Virus record (IMG/VR): IMGVR_UViG_3300047445_000035
Coordinates: 1-51,293 of that record
Source of the DNA: a virus
DNA: 51,293 bases
Direction: 5' to 3' (one strand)
Shown here in pieces: positions 13,816 through 21,379 of the stretch. Below the pieces are notes generated by a model, which saw nothing but the letters and a program-made list of their open reading frames with translations, ran no database searches and was not told where the DNA came from. The stretch's first letter is position 1; each line of letters starts with the position of its first letter. The position numbers were made by a program, and so were the translations under genes.

Positions 13816-15123
13816 ATGTGTGGCATCGTTGGTATGGCAGGTAATATTCTCCCAGTGCATGAACGTGCAATGAAGACGCTGTTAGTTCTTGATTCCCTCC
13901 GTGGTGAGGACAGCACCGGGATTGTGTGTGTAGGTAAATGGAAGGATTGTGAAGTTAAGCTAGCCAAGAGTGTTGGCGATCCCTTTCAATTGTTTGACCA
14001 TAAGAGCTATGAGAATGCTATGCAAGGTTCTCAACGTGTCATCATTGGTCACAATCGTGCTGCCACGAGTGGTGCTGTAACACGTAATAATGCTCATCCA
14101 TTTGATCATCCTACCCTTGTTGGTGTACACAATGGTACGCTGAAGAACAAGCATGTCCTGGATGATGCTAAGGATTATAAGGTGGACAGTGATAATCTGT
14201 ACCACCACATTGAGAAGAGTGGGCTTCGTGACGCCATGAATAAGGTTGATGGTGCATGGGCCTTGGTATGGTGGGATAAGGTTGAGCATGAGCTTAACAT
14301 CCTGCGTAATAAGGAACGTCCTCTGTGGACTTGTGTAACTGCGGATAAGGATGGCAATCCTGATTTCAATGTAATCTTCTGGGCTTCTGAACCTTGGATG
14401 TTGCGGGTAGCGCTATCACGTCACGGTATTCAGACGGATACGCCAGTAGAAATTGATGAAGATGTACATGTACGTGTACCTATTCAGGATGGTGGTAAGC
14501 TTGGTAAGCCCACTATGGTGCCAATGGCTGGTACGTATAAGGATGCTTACCAAAATTTTACTCAAGGCCATGGCTATAGGGGGAATGTCCATCAACTGCC
14601 TAACAACTCCCATACCAAGCCTCAGGAGGACAAAACGCTCAGCGTAACAAAAAAGCTGGTAGAAGAAAGTCAAAGCTTCGTGGCAAGTTGCAACAACAAA
14701 TATCTGCAAGCGAAGAACGTGGTGTTCGAGATCATGGAAGGACGCAACGACAAGCGGGGAGAAGAATACTTGTTGATGTTTGACAAGAACATGCCTTATG
14801 ACGAGATTCGTGTTTATCCACGTAAGGATGACGAGATTTGGGACTTCGTAGGGGGTGAGTGTCAAGCAGACATTCAAGGCTATGCACAGCACGATCTGAC
14901 GCCTTCTAAGGGCTATTACACAGTGAGGGCAACCACTGTGAAGATTCTCCCTGTGTTGCTGGAGAAAACCCCTCCAAAAATCATGAAGGGTCAAACCTGT
15001 GACTGGTGTTCTGACCCACTGGATGAAAAGGTTTACAACCGCACTACAACTACCGGGGGCTGTTTCTGCCCTCATTGTGCAAAAGAACGTGATGTAACTT
15101 CGATGGTTACTTTTTCTAATTAA
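13816..15123 (+). CDS. Class II (Ntn) glutamine amidotransferase with C-terminal zinc-ribbon-like tail
   Basis: 435 aa. MCGIVG at the start exposes Cys2, the Ntn nucleophile, after removal of Met1. RGEDSTGI (29-36), GHNRAATSG (78-86) and HNGTL (105-109) are the glutamine-binding and oxyanion motifs of the GlmS/PurF glutaminase domain. The sugar-isomerase or PRTase domain usual in those enzymes is missing. Instead, residues 250-435 are unfamiliar and end in a putative zinc ribbon (Cys395, Cys398, Cys418, Cys421). It should make ammonia for a partner, most likely one of the ligases downstream. Ten bases separate it from ATP-grasp 1. Confidence 0.88.
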   Translation: MCGIVGMAGNILPVHERAMKTLLVLDSLRGEDSTGIVCVGKWKDCEVKLAKSVGDPFQLFDHKSYENAMQGSQRVIIGHNRAATSGAVTRNNAHPFDHPTLVGVHNGTLKNKHVLDDAKDYKVDSDNLYHHIEKSGLRDAMNKVDGAWALVWWDKVEHELNILRNKERPLWTCVTADKDGNPDFNVIFWASEPWMLRVALSRHGIQTDTPVEIDEDVHVRVPIQDGGKLGKPTMVPMAGTYKDAYQNFTQGHGYRGNVHQLPNNSHTKPQEDKTLSVTKKLVEESQSFVASCNNKYLQAKNVVFEIMEGRNDKRGEEYLLMFDKNMPYDEIRVYPRKDDEIWDFVGGECQADIQGYAQHDLTPSKGYYTVRATTVKILPVLLEKTPPKIMKGQTCDWCSDPLDEKVYNRTTTTGGCFCPHCAKERDVTSMVTFSN

Positions 15124-15134
15124 GGAGCTTTAAA

Positions 15135-15932
15135 ATGTCTCAGCTGATTCTCGTTGGTGCTGATCCGGAAGTGTTTGTTAAACAGAATGGTGTATTCCGT
15201 TCTGCCTACAACCTCATCAAAGGTGATAAGAAAAACCCATATAAGGTGAAGAATGGCGCAGTACAAGTGGATGGTATGGCTTTGGAATTTAATATCGATC
15301 CAGCTGCTACCGAAGATGAATTCTGCATTAATATTCAATCTGTGTATGACCAGCTCAAAGCTATGGTACCAGATTATCAGGTGATTGCCACACCTGTTGC
15401 AGACTTCCCATTTGAATATCTGAAAACTCAGCCCAAGGAAGCTCTTGAACTGGGTTGCGATCCAGACTTCAATGCTTGGAATGGCCAAGCCAATCCTCGC
15501 CCTGATGGTGAGCGTCCTATGCGTACTGCATCTGGTCACGTTCACATTGGTTTTACTAACGGGGAAAGCAGCAATGACTACAATCACGTACAGAAATGTA
15601 ATGCTGTAGTTAAACAACTCGACTTCTTCCTGGGCTTGCCTAGCCTGATTTATGACGGTGATGTACGTCGTCGTGAAATGTATGGTAAGGCTGGTGCTTG
15701 TCGTTACAAGCCTTACGGTGTGGAATATCGTACCCTGTCTAATGCTTGGCTGAATAGCCGGGAACTGATGGCATGGGTATTTCGCTCCGCCCAAAAGGGT
15801 GTTCAGGAACTGATTGCTGGTAATTCTCTGTATGAGAAGTATGGGGACATCCAAGCTATCATTAATTCCTCGGACGTTAAAGAAGCCAAGAAGATTATCA
15901 AAGCTGAGAAACTGGAGATTTGCTATGGCTAA
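15135..15932 (+). CDS. phiEco32-type COOH-NH2 ligase (glutamine-synthetase fold)
   Basis: 265 aa. Matches the family known as phage phiEco32-like COOH-NH2 ligase type 2: GADPEVF (8-14), VDGMALEF (45-52), SGHVHIGF (133-140) and RRREMYGKAGACRYKPYGVE (178-197), the metal- and ATP-binding strands of a glutamine-synthetase-like barrel. Enzymes of this superfamily use ATP to form an amide between a carboxyl and an amino group or ammonia. Substrate unknown. It follows the class II glutaminase by 11 bases and overlaps the next gene by 8, so a glutaminase-ligase pair is likely. Confidence 0.85.
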   Translation: MSQLILVGADPEVFVKQNGVFRSAYNLIKGDKKNPYKVKNGAVQVDGMALEFNIDPAATEDEFCINIQSVYDQLKAMVPDYQVIATPVADFPFEYLKTQPKEALELGCDPDFNAWNGQANPRPDGERPMRTASGHVHIGFTNGESSNDYNHVQKCNAVVKQLDFFLGLPSLIYDGDVRRREMYGKAGACRYKPYGVEYRTLSNAWLNSRELMAWVFRSAQKGVQELIAGNSLYEKYGDIQAIINSSDVKEAKKIIKAEKLEICYG

Positions 15933-16542
15933 GCCACCAAGCATGGAAGATTTGAAGACAATGTATCAGAATTGTCTGGTTATTGTTAAAAATAAGCCAT
16001 ATCTTGTCAACCGAATCTATGACCATCTGCGTTATGGCGTATTCGATTTGTCTGACCAGCGTAACAAGGACATCACTGTTACGTCTCACACTGATCTGAA
16101 GGCTCCAAGTCGTTGCTTTGGCTTTGTGAACATTGGTGGTGTTGTCTATTATCTGTCACGCCTCCCGGTACGTCGCTATAAGGCTGGTGCATGTGGTAAT
16201 GACAATATGCAATTTGAATCGCCTGATGACTATCGTGGCATTGCAGCTAACGTGAATGTTGATCCAATGTACAACCTCACTAGCCCACATGTAGCTGACA
16301 CAATCTACAATCGCTATCCATCCATTGTTGATGCTGTGGAACGCTGCAAGGCTGGTGATAAGATTGTTGCCTTCGACCGTCAATTCGCTGTTGACCATCG
16401 CGGCTATGTCTATTACAAGCTGTCTTGTGTAGGCAAAGTGGCTAAGCCTAAAACCGTTTACGACATTGCCTTTACCAAAGGCCGTGAATATCTCATCACT
16501 CTTCTGGACAACAATCATGAAAAAAGTATTCCAACTGCTTAA
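15925..16542 (+). CDS. 205-aa cassette protein between the two amidoligases, unknown
   Basis: The ATG at 15925 overlaps the stop of the upstream ligase and has GGAG 8 bases upstream. It starts MAKPPSMEDLKTMYQNCLVI and contains PSRCFGFVNIGGVVYYLSRL, RRYKAGACGNDNMQF and VAFDRQFAVDHRGYVYYKLS. It has a mixed alpha/beta look with many aromatic residues; no family is recognised. The gene after it overlaps by 26 bases, so all three are translated together. It is always a candidate for substrate binding or for being the acceptor that is modified. Confidence 0.75.
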   Translation: MAKPPSMEDLKTMYQNCLVIVKNKPYLVNRIYDHLRYGVFDLSDQRNKDITVTSHTDLKAPSRCFGFVNIGGVVYYLSRLPVRRYKAGACGNDNMQFESPDDYRGIAANVNVDPMYNLTSPHVADTIYNRYPSIVDAVERCKAGDKIVAFDRQFAVDHRGYVYYKLSCVGKVAKPKTVYDIAFTKGREYLITLLDNNHEKSIPTA

Positions 16543-17659
16543 GAAAGACGCCCCAATCAAGGGTGAAGTAGGTATTGAAATCGAATGTGAAGGCAAGAAC
16601 ATGGTGCCTGTCGATTTCGGTGGTTGGAAGACGGAGGATGATGGTTCCCTGCGGGGCCATTTCCCTGATTCCCGTGCTGAATATGTACTGGCCAAGCCTA
16701 TTATGGCTAAGGAAGTGCAAGAGAAGGTTGACTTCCTGCGTACTGAACTGAAGGAAGCAACGCTTGACTTCTCCTTCCGTACCTCTGTTCATATACACAT
16801 CAACGTACAAGACCTCACTGAAGCTCAGGTGATGAATTTTGTGTACACCTACCTACTGCTGGAAGAACCAATGGTGAACTTCTGTGGACGGGAACGTAAG
16901 GGCAATCGCTTCTGTCTGCGTATTGCCGATGCAGAAGGCATCATCGGCTATTACAGCAAGATGTTTGCTAAGGGCTTGGCCTACATCATGGCTGTGAATG
17001 AGAATGACCTTCGTTATGCTGGCATCAACCTGGCTAGCCTGAAGAAATATGGCAGCATTGAATTCCGTTCTATGCGTGGCTGTATGGATGCTGAAACGCT
17101 CCACATCTGGGCTAATAGCTTGATGGCTATTAAAAAATATGCGGAAGAGAAGAAAGTTCCTCTGGATATCAATCGGGAGTTTAGCAATGGTGCTCCTCGT
17201 GACTTCCTCCGCACTGTCTTGGGTGAATACGCTGTGTATTTTGAATATCCTCGTATGGCTAAGGAGATTCAGCGTAGCTTCTCTCTGACTCTTGAGCTTC
17301 CTTATATGTATAAGGAACAAGTGTACAAGGAAGAAGTGGCCTTGGAGGCTAAACAAAAGAGGGCTGACAATATTCCAGAACATCTTGTAGATCAACACAA
17401 GGAATTCATGGTAAGCCATATGTGGAACGGAGTTATCGGGGATAACATGTCAGACTTCGAGATTCGTGGAGCTCGCCTCTTTGTCAAGTATCAAGGTAAC
17501 TGGGTTGATGCAACCATTGCAAACAAGAAGGACATTGCCTTTGTAGAAGCTTGGCAAGCAGCTAAACAACCTGCACCAGCACAACCAGAGCCAGAACAAG
17601 CTCCTGCTGTACGTCCAGCCCGTCCTCGTCGTCCTGTTGCTCAACCAGTGGAGTTCTAA
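16517..17659 (+). CDS. Amidoligase (COOH-NH2 ligase, glutamine-synthetase fold) with proline-rich tail
   Basis: 380 aa from the ATG at 16517 (weak GGA site; overlaps the previous gene by 26 bases). GEVGIEIECEG (16-26), DDGSLRG (41-47), EYVLAKP (55-61), SVHIHINV (90-97) and GINLASLKKYGSIEFRSMRG (169-188) are the order and residues of the amidoligase family predicted to form amide links using ammonia or an amine. About 25 residues at the C-terminus are rich in Pro, Ala and Arg (PAPAQPEPEQAPAVRPARPR), an unstructured tail that could bind a partner. A second glutamine-synthetase-fold ligase lies two genes upstream, so two different amide bonds may be made. Confidence 0.87.
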   Translation: MKKVFQLLKKDAPIKGEVGIEIECEGKNMVPVDFGGWKTEDDGSLRGHFPDSRAEYVLAKPIMAKEVQEKVDFLRTELKEATLDFSFRTSVHIHINVQDLTEAQVMNFVYTYLLLEEPMVNFCGRERKGNRFCLRIADAEGIIGYYSKMFAKGLAYIMAVNENDLRYAGINLASLKKYGSIEFRSMRGCMDAETLHIWANSLMAIKKYAEEKKVPLDINREFSNGAPRDFLRTVLGEYAVYFEYPRMAKEIQRSFSLTLELPYMYKEQVYKEEVALEAKQKRADNIPEHLVDQHKEFMVSHMWNGVIGDNMSDFEIRGARLFVKYQGNWVDATIANKKDIAFVEAWQAAKQPAPAQPEPEQAPAVRPARPRRPVAQPVEF

Positions 17660-17660
17660 C

Positions 17661-18434
17661 ATGAAGATTTATTCCTACAACAATGGCTCGGCTAGTGCGA
17701 AAGCACTGGCTGCTGCCCTCAACATCAAGCTGGTTAAACATGAAGGAAAGCCTCTCCGCTTTAAAGGCCCTCTTATTAATTGGGGCAATAGCAAGCCTAT
17801 TGCTCGTCATATTGAATGTGGGGGCTGTCTCAATCCACCCGATGCCGTTAGGAACGCTGTAAACAAACTACAAGCGTTTAAATTAATGGAGGGAAAGGTA
17901 GCCCTACCGGGCTGGACAGAAGACCGTGAAGAGGCTATAAAGTGGCTTGCTGGGGATTTTGATGTAGTTGTCCGACATAAGCTTAATGGTCACAGTGCAG
18001 AAGGGCTGGAGATTGTTAAGCACAATGATCCAGATGTTATTCCATTTGCCCCTCTCTACACCAAGTACATCAAGAAAGACCAGGAATGGCGTATTCACGT
18101 ATTCAAAGGGAAGGTGTTCTTTGAACAGCGTAAAGCTCGTAAGAAGGATGTTCCTGATGAAGAAGTGAACTGGCAGGTACGTAACTTGAAGGGTGGTTTC
18201 ATCTATGCCCATCAGGATGTACAAGCAAGTGAGGAAGTGAAGAAGCAAGCTATCATGGCTATTGATGCATTGGGGCTTGATTTCGGAGCTGTAGACATCA
18301 TCACTAACAAGCGTGGAGAAGCTTATGTCCTCGAAGTTAATACAGCCTGTGGGCTCGAAGGTACCACGCTGGCTAAATACGTTGAACAGTTTAGAGGTTT
18401 GGAAGCCAACAAGCCTCTGGAGAACAATCCGTGA
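17661..18434 (+). CDS. ATP-grasp ligase 2
   Basis: 257 aa, ATG at 17661 with GGAG 8 bases upstream. YTKYIKKDQEWRIHVFKGKV (133-152) matches the EYRIVVFMGKVV region of ATP-grasp 1, and YVLEVNTACGLEGTT (222-236) holds the metal-binding E225-x-N227; Asp212 is the preceding acidic ligand. The N-terminal 60 residues contain WGNSKPIARHIECGGCLNPP, a cysteine-bearing stretch absent from ATP-grasp 1. Substrate unknown, probably a peptide or amino acid. Last enzyme of the cassette. Confidence 0.85.
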   Translation: MKIYSYNNGSASAKALAAALNIKLVKHEGKPLRFKGPLINWGNSKPIARHIECGGCLNPPDAVRNAVNKLQAFKLMEGKVALPGWTEDREEAIKWLAGDFDVVVRHKLNGHSAEGLEIVKHNDPDVIPFAPLYTKYIKKDQEWRIHVFKGKVFFEQRKARKKDVPDEEVNWQVRNLKGGFIYAHQDVQASEEVKKQAIMAIDALGLDFGAVDIITNKRGEAYVLEVNTACGLEGTTLAKYVEQFRGLEANKPLENNP

Positions 18435-18567
18435 CATAGAACGTAGAGCTTATGCTGCTGGGCTGCAAGATGCCCAGCTTCTTATTGACAGTTTGGGAGA
18501 TTGTAATGAAGTTACTGAAGCAATTATCGAGCGTTATATCCGTGTGGACAGCGAAATTGGAAAATGA
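18382..18567 (+). CDS. Small helical protein, start uncertain
   Basis: The part after the ATP-grasp stop (DIERRAYAAGLQDAQLLIDS and on to IGK) reads like a real helical protein. No ATG lies in frame near a ribosome-binding site; the nearest regular start is the TTG at 18382, inside the ATP-grasp gene. GGAG at 18419-18422 precedes ATC (18427) and ATA (18436), so a rare start codon is possible. The stop overlaps an ATG (ATGA, 18564). Function unknown. Confidence 0.4.
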   Translation: MNSLEVWKPTSLWRTIRDIERRAYAAGLQDAQLLIDSLGDCNEVTEAIIERYIRVDSEIGK

Positions 18568-18757
18568 GAAACAAGCTCCTAGTGTTTCTCGTACTGTCAA
18601 TTCTGTGGGCTGGTGTGTTCAGCGATATAAATCAGGGAAGGGATGGCAACGATTTGGTAAAATCTATCCAAAGAAGTATCAAGCAATTAATGCCCTGATT
18701 GACTGGCAGAATATGTTTGTTGGGGAAGAATTCCGAGTGTATGAGGAGGTTGTATGA
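18506..18757 (+). CDS. 83-aa protein, unknown
   Basis: ATG at 18506 with GGGAG 6 bases upstream. The C-terminal part GWCVQRYKSGKGWQRFGKIY and FRVYEEVV looks like a compact beta domain; the first 30 residues, overlapping the previous gene in another frame, look less protein-like, so the real start may be further in. Its stop overlaps the next start by ATGA. Function unknown. Confidence 0.55.
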   Translation: MKLLKQLSSVISVWTAKLENEKQAPSVSRTVNSVGWCVQRYKSGKGWQRFGKIYPKKYQAINALIDWQNMFVGEEFRVYEEVV

Positions 18758-18951
18758 TTACACATGACCAAGCTCTTGTTGCTATTGGTAATCTTTCAGG
18801 TATTGATTACGATTCTTGGAAGGTTGTTGTAGACTATATCTGGCAACAAGTAGGTAATGACAACAAGAACAAAGCTGCTCTTCTTCGACCAACTCTCACC
18901 AAAGAACAATATGAAGGAATGAAAACACGATATCAGGAGAAGGATGGCTAA
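18754..18951 (+). CDS. 65-aa protein, unknown
   Basis: ATG at 18754 overlaps the previous stop (ATGA) and follows GGAGG. The sequence MITHDQALVAIGNLSGIDYD and LRPTLTKEQYEGMKTRYQEK looks helical and polar. It overlaps the helicase gene start by 8 bases, so it belongs to the replication transcript. No homolog recognised. Confidence 0.65.
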   Translation: MITHDQALVAIGNLSGIDYDSWKVVVDYIWQQVGNDNKNKAALLRPTLTKEQYEGMKTRYQEKDG

Positions 18952-20578
18952 AAGTAAATGTATTGAGAAAATTGGTAGCATCCAAATCTTCCAACAGGAA
19001 GACGGAAGCTATGACGGATTTGACTTTGCAACGGGTAAATATATTCCTGATCCGTACAAGGACAAGCCCCCAGGTTATAAGCCTGTTGTAATTAAGAAAA
19101 CTCAGGAGCAGATTGATGCTGAAATTGAGGAAATCTCCGAATTCGACACTGTGGATTTACCAGACAGGAAACTCCGTAAACAGTCTCTTGATTACTTTGG
19201 TATCAAGATTGGATTGTCCGAAGAGGACGGGACTACTCCCAACTCGCACTATTATCCGTATTATCGAGAGGGTGAACAAGTTGCCTACAAAGTTCGCATC
19301 ATCGAAGGCAAACGGATGTGGATTGTTGGTAGCTTTAAGGACGTAGACCTCTTTGGATGGGAACAAGCTGTCGCAACAGGAGCCAAGCGACTAATCATTA
19401 CTGAAGGTGAGCTAGATGCAGTTGCGTATTATCAGATTTGTAAGGATCAAACGAAGGGTACGCAGTATGCTGATTATAACCCGGCGGTGGTGTCTCTTTC
19501 TAATGGCGCTAGTAGTGCTGTCTCTATTCTTACCAAGAAACTAAGGGAAATCCGGCAGCATTTTAAAGAGATTGTCCTAGCTTTCGATATGGACGAAGCT
19601 GGTAAGAAAGCTGTAGAAGATGTAATCAAGGTGATTCCTGACGTTATTGTAGCTGCTTTGCCCTCCAAAGACATCAACGATTGTCTCATTGAGGGCAGGT
19701 CTAAGGCTTGCTATAACGCCATTCAGTTTAACGCTAAGAAGCCCAAGAATAGCCGGATTGTTTCCGGTAATGAGCTGCATGAAGCAGCTAAGGAAGTAGC
19801 AGCACATGGGCTATCATATCCGTGGAACTGGCTTACTGAGAAAACTAGGGGGATGAGGTTTGGTGAAACCATCTACCTGGGTGCAGGCCAGAAGCAAGGC
19901 AAGAGTGAGATTGTAAATACACTTGCAGCCTATTGTATGAAGGAACATGGCTTGAAGGTGTTCCTTGCTAAGCCTGAAGAGAGCAACAAGAAAACTTATA
20001 AGCTTGTAGCTGGTAAGCTTATGGGGAAATTCTTCCATGATCCTAATAAGCCCTTTGATGAGGAAGCTTATGAGGAAGCAGGGGAGATTATGAAGGACAA
20101 ACTCTTCATGCTCAATCTCTACCAGCACGTAGGATGGGACTCTCTTAAAGCTGATATCCGTGAGGCAGCAACTGACGGATGTAAGGTGATTATGATTGAT
20201 CCAATTACCAATCTCACTAACGGCATGGATGCCGCTTCTGCTAATGTCAAACTACAAGAAATTGCCCAAGAGCTTAGTGCTATGGCTCTTGATCTTAACG
20301 TGGTTATTTTCATCTTTTGCCACTTGCGCAATCCTGATGCTGGCCCCCCTCATGAACGGGGTGGTGAAGTTCTCAGTAGCCAGTTTGCTGGTTCCCGCGC
20401 TATGGCTCGTTCCTGTAATCTCATGCTGGGCTTGGAAGGAAACCGAGACCCCAACTTAGACCCCATCGAAAGAAACATGCGTACTCTGGTATTGCTGGAG
20501 GACAGGGAATACGGTGAGGTGGGTAGGTTTAAGTTGTATTGGGATGATGCTACAGGTTTGTTTAATGAAATCAAATAA
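18944..20578 (+). CDS. T7 gp4-like primase-helicase with degenerate zinc ribbon
   Basis: 544 aa, ATG after AGGAG. TOPRIM primase core: Glu154 in LIITEGELDA and Asp215/Asp217 in AFDMDEAG. Helicase: Walker A GAGQKQGKS (313-321), Walker B VIMIDPI near 417, and FIFCHLRNP further on, as in the DnaB/gp4 ring helicases that move 5' to 3' on the lagging strand. In T7 gp4 a four-cysteine zinc ribbon reads the priming site. Here residues 5-45 align with that module by eye (DGSYDGFDFATGKYIPDPYK) but only Cys6 remains, so priming may be lost or altered. The polymerase, sigma factor and SSB-like genes follow. Confidence 0.9.
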   Translation: MAKSKCIEKIGSIQIFQQEDGSYDGFDFATGKYIPDPYKDKPPGYKPVVIKKTQEQIDAEIEEISEFDTVDLPDRKLRKQSLDYFGIKIGLSEEDGTTPNSHYYPYYREGEQVAYKVRIIEGKRMWIVGSFKDVDLFGWEQAVATGAKRLIITEGELDAVAYYQICKDQTKGTQYADYNPAVVSLSNGASSAVSILTKKLREIRQHFKEIVLAFDMDEAGKKAVEDVIKVIPDVIVAALPSKDINDCLIEGRSKACYNAIQFNAKKPKNSRIVSGNELHEAAKEVAAHGLSYPWNWLTEKTRGMRFGETIYLGAGQKQGKSEIVNTLAAYCMKEHGLKVFLAKPEESNKKTYKLVAGKLMGKFFHDPNKPFDEEAYEEAGEIMKDKLFMLNLYQHVGWDSLKADIREAATDGCKVIMIDPITNLTNGMDAASANVKLQEIAQELSAMALDLNVVIFIFCHLRNPDAGPPHERGGEVLSSQFAGSRAMARSCNLMLGLEGNRDPNLDPIERNMRTLVLLEDREYGEVGRFKLYWDDATGLFNEIK

Positions 20579-20586
20579 GGACACAT

Positions 20587-20919
20587 ATGCCTATTAATGA
20601 AGGTGAAATTCAGATTCAAGAGAATCCATTTGGCTTTGCTGTAGCGGATGCTCATATTCCTAAGTTTGCTTTTAGGGAGCTAGGTATTAAACCTCCTCCT
20701 GTTTTTCAAATGCCGAAGCACATGATGTTCCAAGAGGAAGTGTTTGTTGTTCCTGATTGGGCTGAATGGATTACCCAGGACAAGGATGGTTCTATTAGGG
20801 TTTGGGATAATGAACCTGTTAGGATTCTTAACACCAAGTATGTCCGAGCAGGAGCTGCTGATAAGATGAAAATCATTGCCAATGGCCCATATGAGGCGGT
20901 GAAGCAGCGTGTCGTCTGA
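20587..20919 (+). CDS. 110-aa protein, unknown
   Basis: ATG at 20587 after AAGGACACAT. Sequence has FAVADAHIPKFAFRELGIKP, PPVFQMPKHMMF and VVPDWAEWITQDKDGSIRVW. It overlaps the sigma-like gene by 11 bases, so the two are probably co-translated. No known motif. Partner of the sigma factor is one possibility because of the overlap, without further evidence. Confidence 0.7.
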   Translation: MPINEGEIQIQENPFGFAVADAHIPKFAFRELGIKPPPVFQMPKHMMFQEEVFVVPDWAEWITQDKDGSIRVWDNEPVRILNTKYVRAGAADKMKIIANGPYEAVKQRVV

Positions 20920-21379
20920 TCTAGAACAACATTATAAGGAGAATCGTCTAAGGCTTCTTAAGCGTTTGACATTCCGAGCAGGTACGGAATGGGATGCTGA
21001 GGACGTTCTCCATGATGCATATGAGCGTGCCCTTAAATATGCCTCTAGCTTCAACGGAGAGGGCTTTGGAGCGTGGTTTAGCACAATCCTGAACAACTCC
21101 CTTAAGGAACATAAGAACGCCTCTAAAGGCCATTATGTCAGCTTGGATGACATAGAAGAAGAGGGCATCCCTTGTCCTCATTATAGCGATCGAATGTTGA
21201 AGGAGGTCTACCAACTTATCAAAGCTAAGACTCCTGCACAACAAGAGATTTTGTTCCTCTACATGAAAAACAACTACACTGCTGTAGATGTAAGTAGGAT
21301 TACTAATTATACCTATTCTAATTGTCATCAAACCATTAGACGATTTAGAGAGGAAATTAAGGAGAGGTATATGAATTGA
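20909..21379 (+). CDS. ECF-type sigma factor-like protein
   Basis: 156 aa. Residues 26-70 (WDAEDVLHDAYERALKY, then FGAWFSTILNNSLKEHKN) fit sigma region 2 of extracytoplasmic-function sigma factors: the AEDVLHDAYERAL helix binds core polymerase and the W-F-x-x-ILNN part reads the -10. Residues 108-156 (TPAQQEILFLYMKNNYTAVD, then YTYSNCHQTIRRFREEIKER) fit the region 4 helix-turn-helix. It probably redirects host RNA polymerase to phage promoters; phage phiEco32 does this with its sigma-like gp36. Its stop overlaps the TTG start of the polymerase (TTGA). Confidence 0.8.
   Translation: MSSDLEQHYKENRLRLLKRLTFRAGTEWDAEDVLHDAYERALKYASSFNGEGFGAWFSTILNNSLKEHKNASKGHYVSLDDIEEEGIPCPHYSDRMLKEVYQLIKAKTPAQQEILFLYMKNNYTAVDVSRITNYTYSNCHQTIRRFREEIKERYMN

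Larger units (their letters stand above)
7160..14420 (+). repeat. Dispersed 9-base repeat GCTATCACG, eight copies in the early region
   Basis: Exact copies start at 7160, 7604, 8210, 8904, 9636, 11057, 12658 and 14412, all in the same orientation. Two are in the untranslated leader. Four coding copies read Ala-Ile-Thr in frame, but those at 8210 and 14412 lie in a different frame, so the DNA or RNA word seems conserved, not a peptide. The first copy sits in the loop of a stem-loop (GTTAAG / CTTAAC, 7153-7174). I saw only two other copies, in the late arm at 35049 and 50202 on the leftward strand, again in transcript sense. Confidence 0.65.

Noticed and set aside
7160-14420. CRISPR-like array of the GCTATCACG repeat
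   Set aside because: Repeat is only 9 bases, spacing varies from about 440 to 1750 bases and most copies lie in genes.
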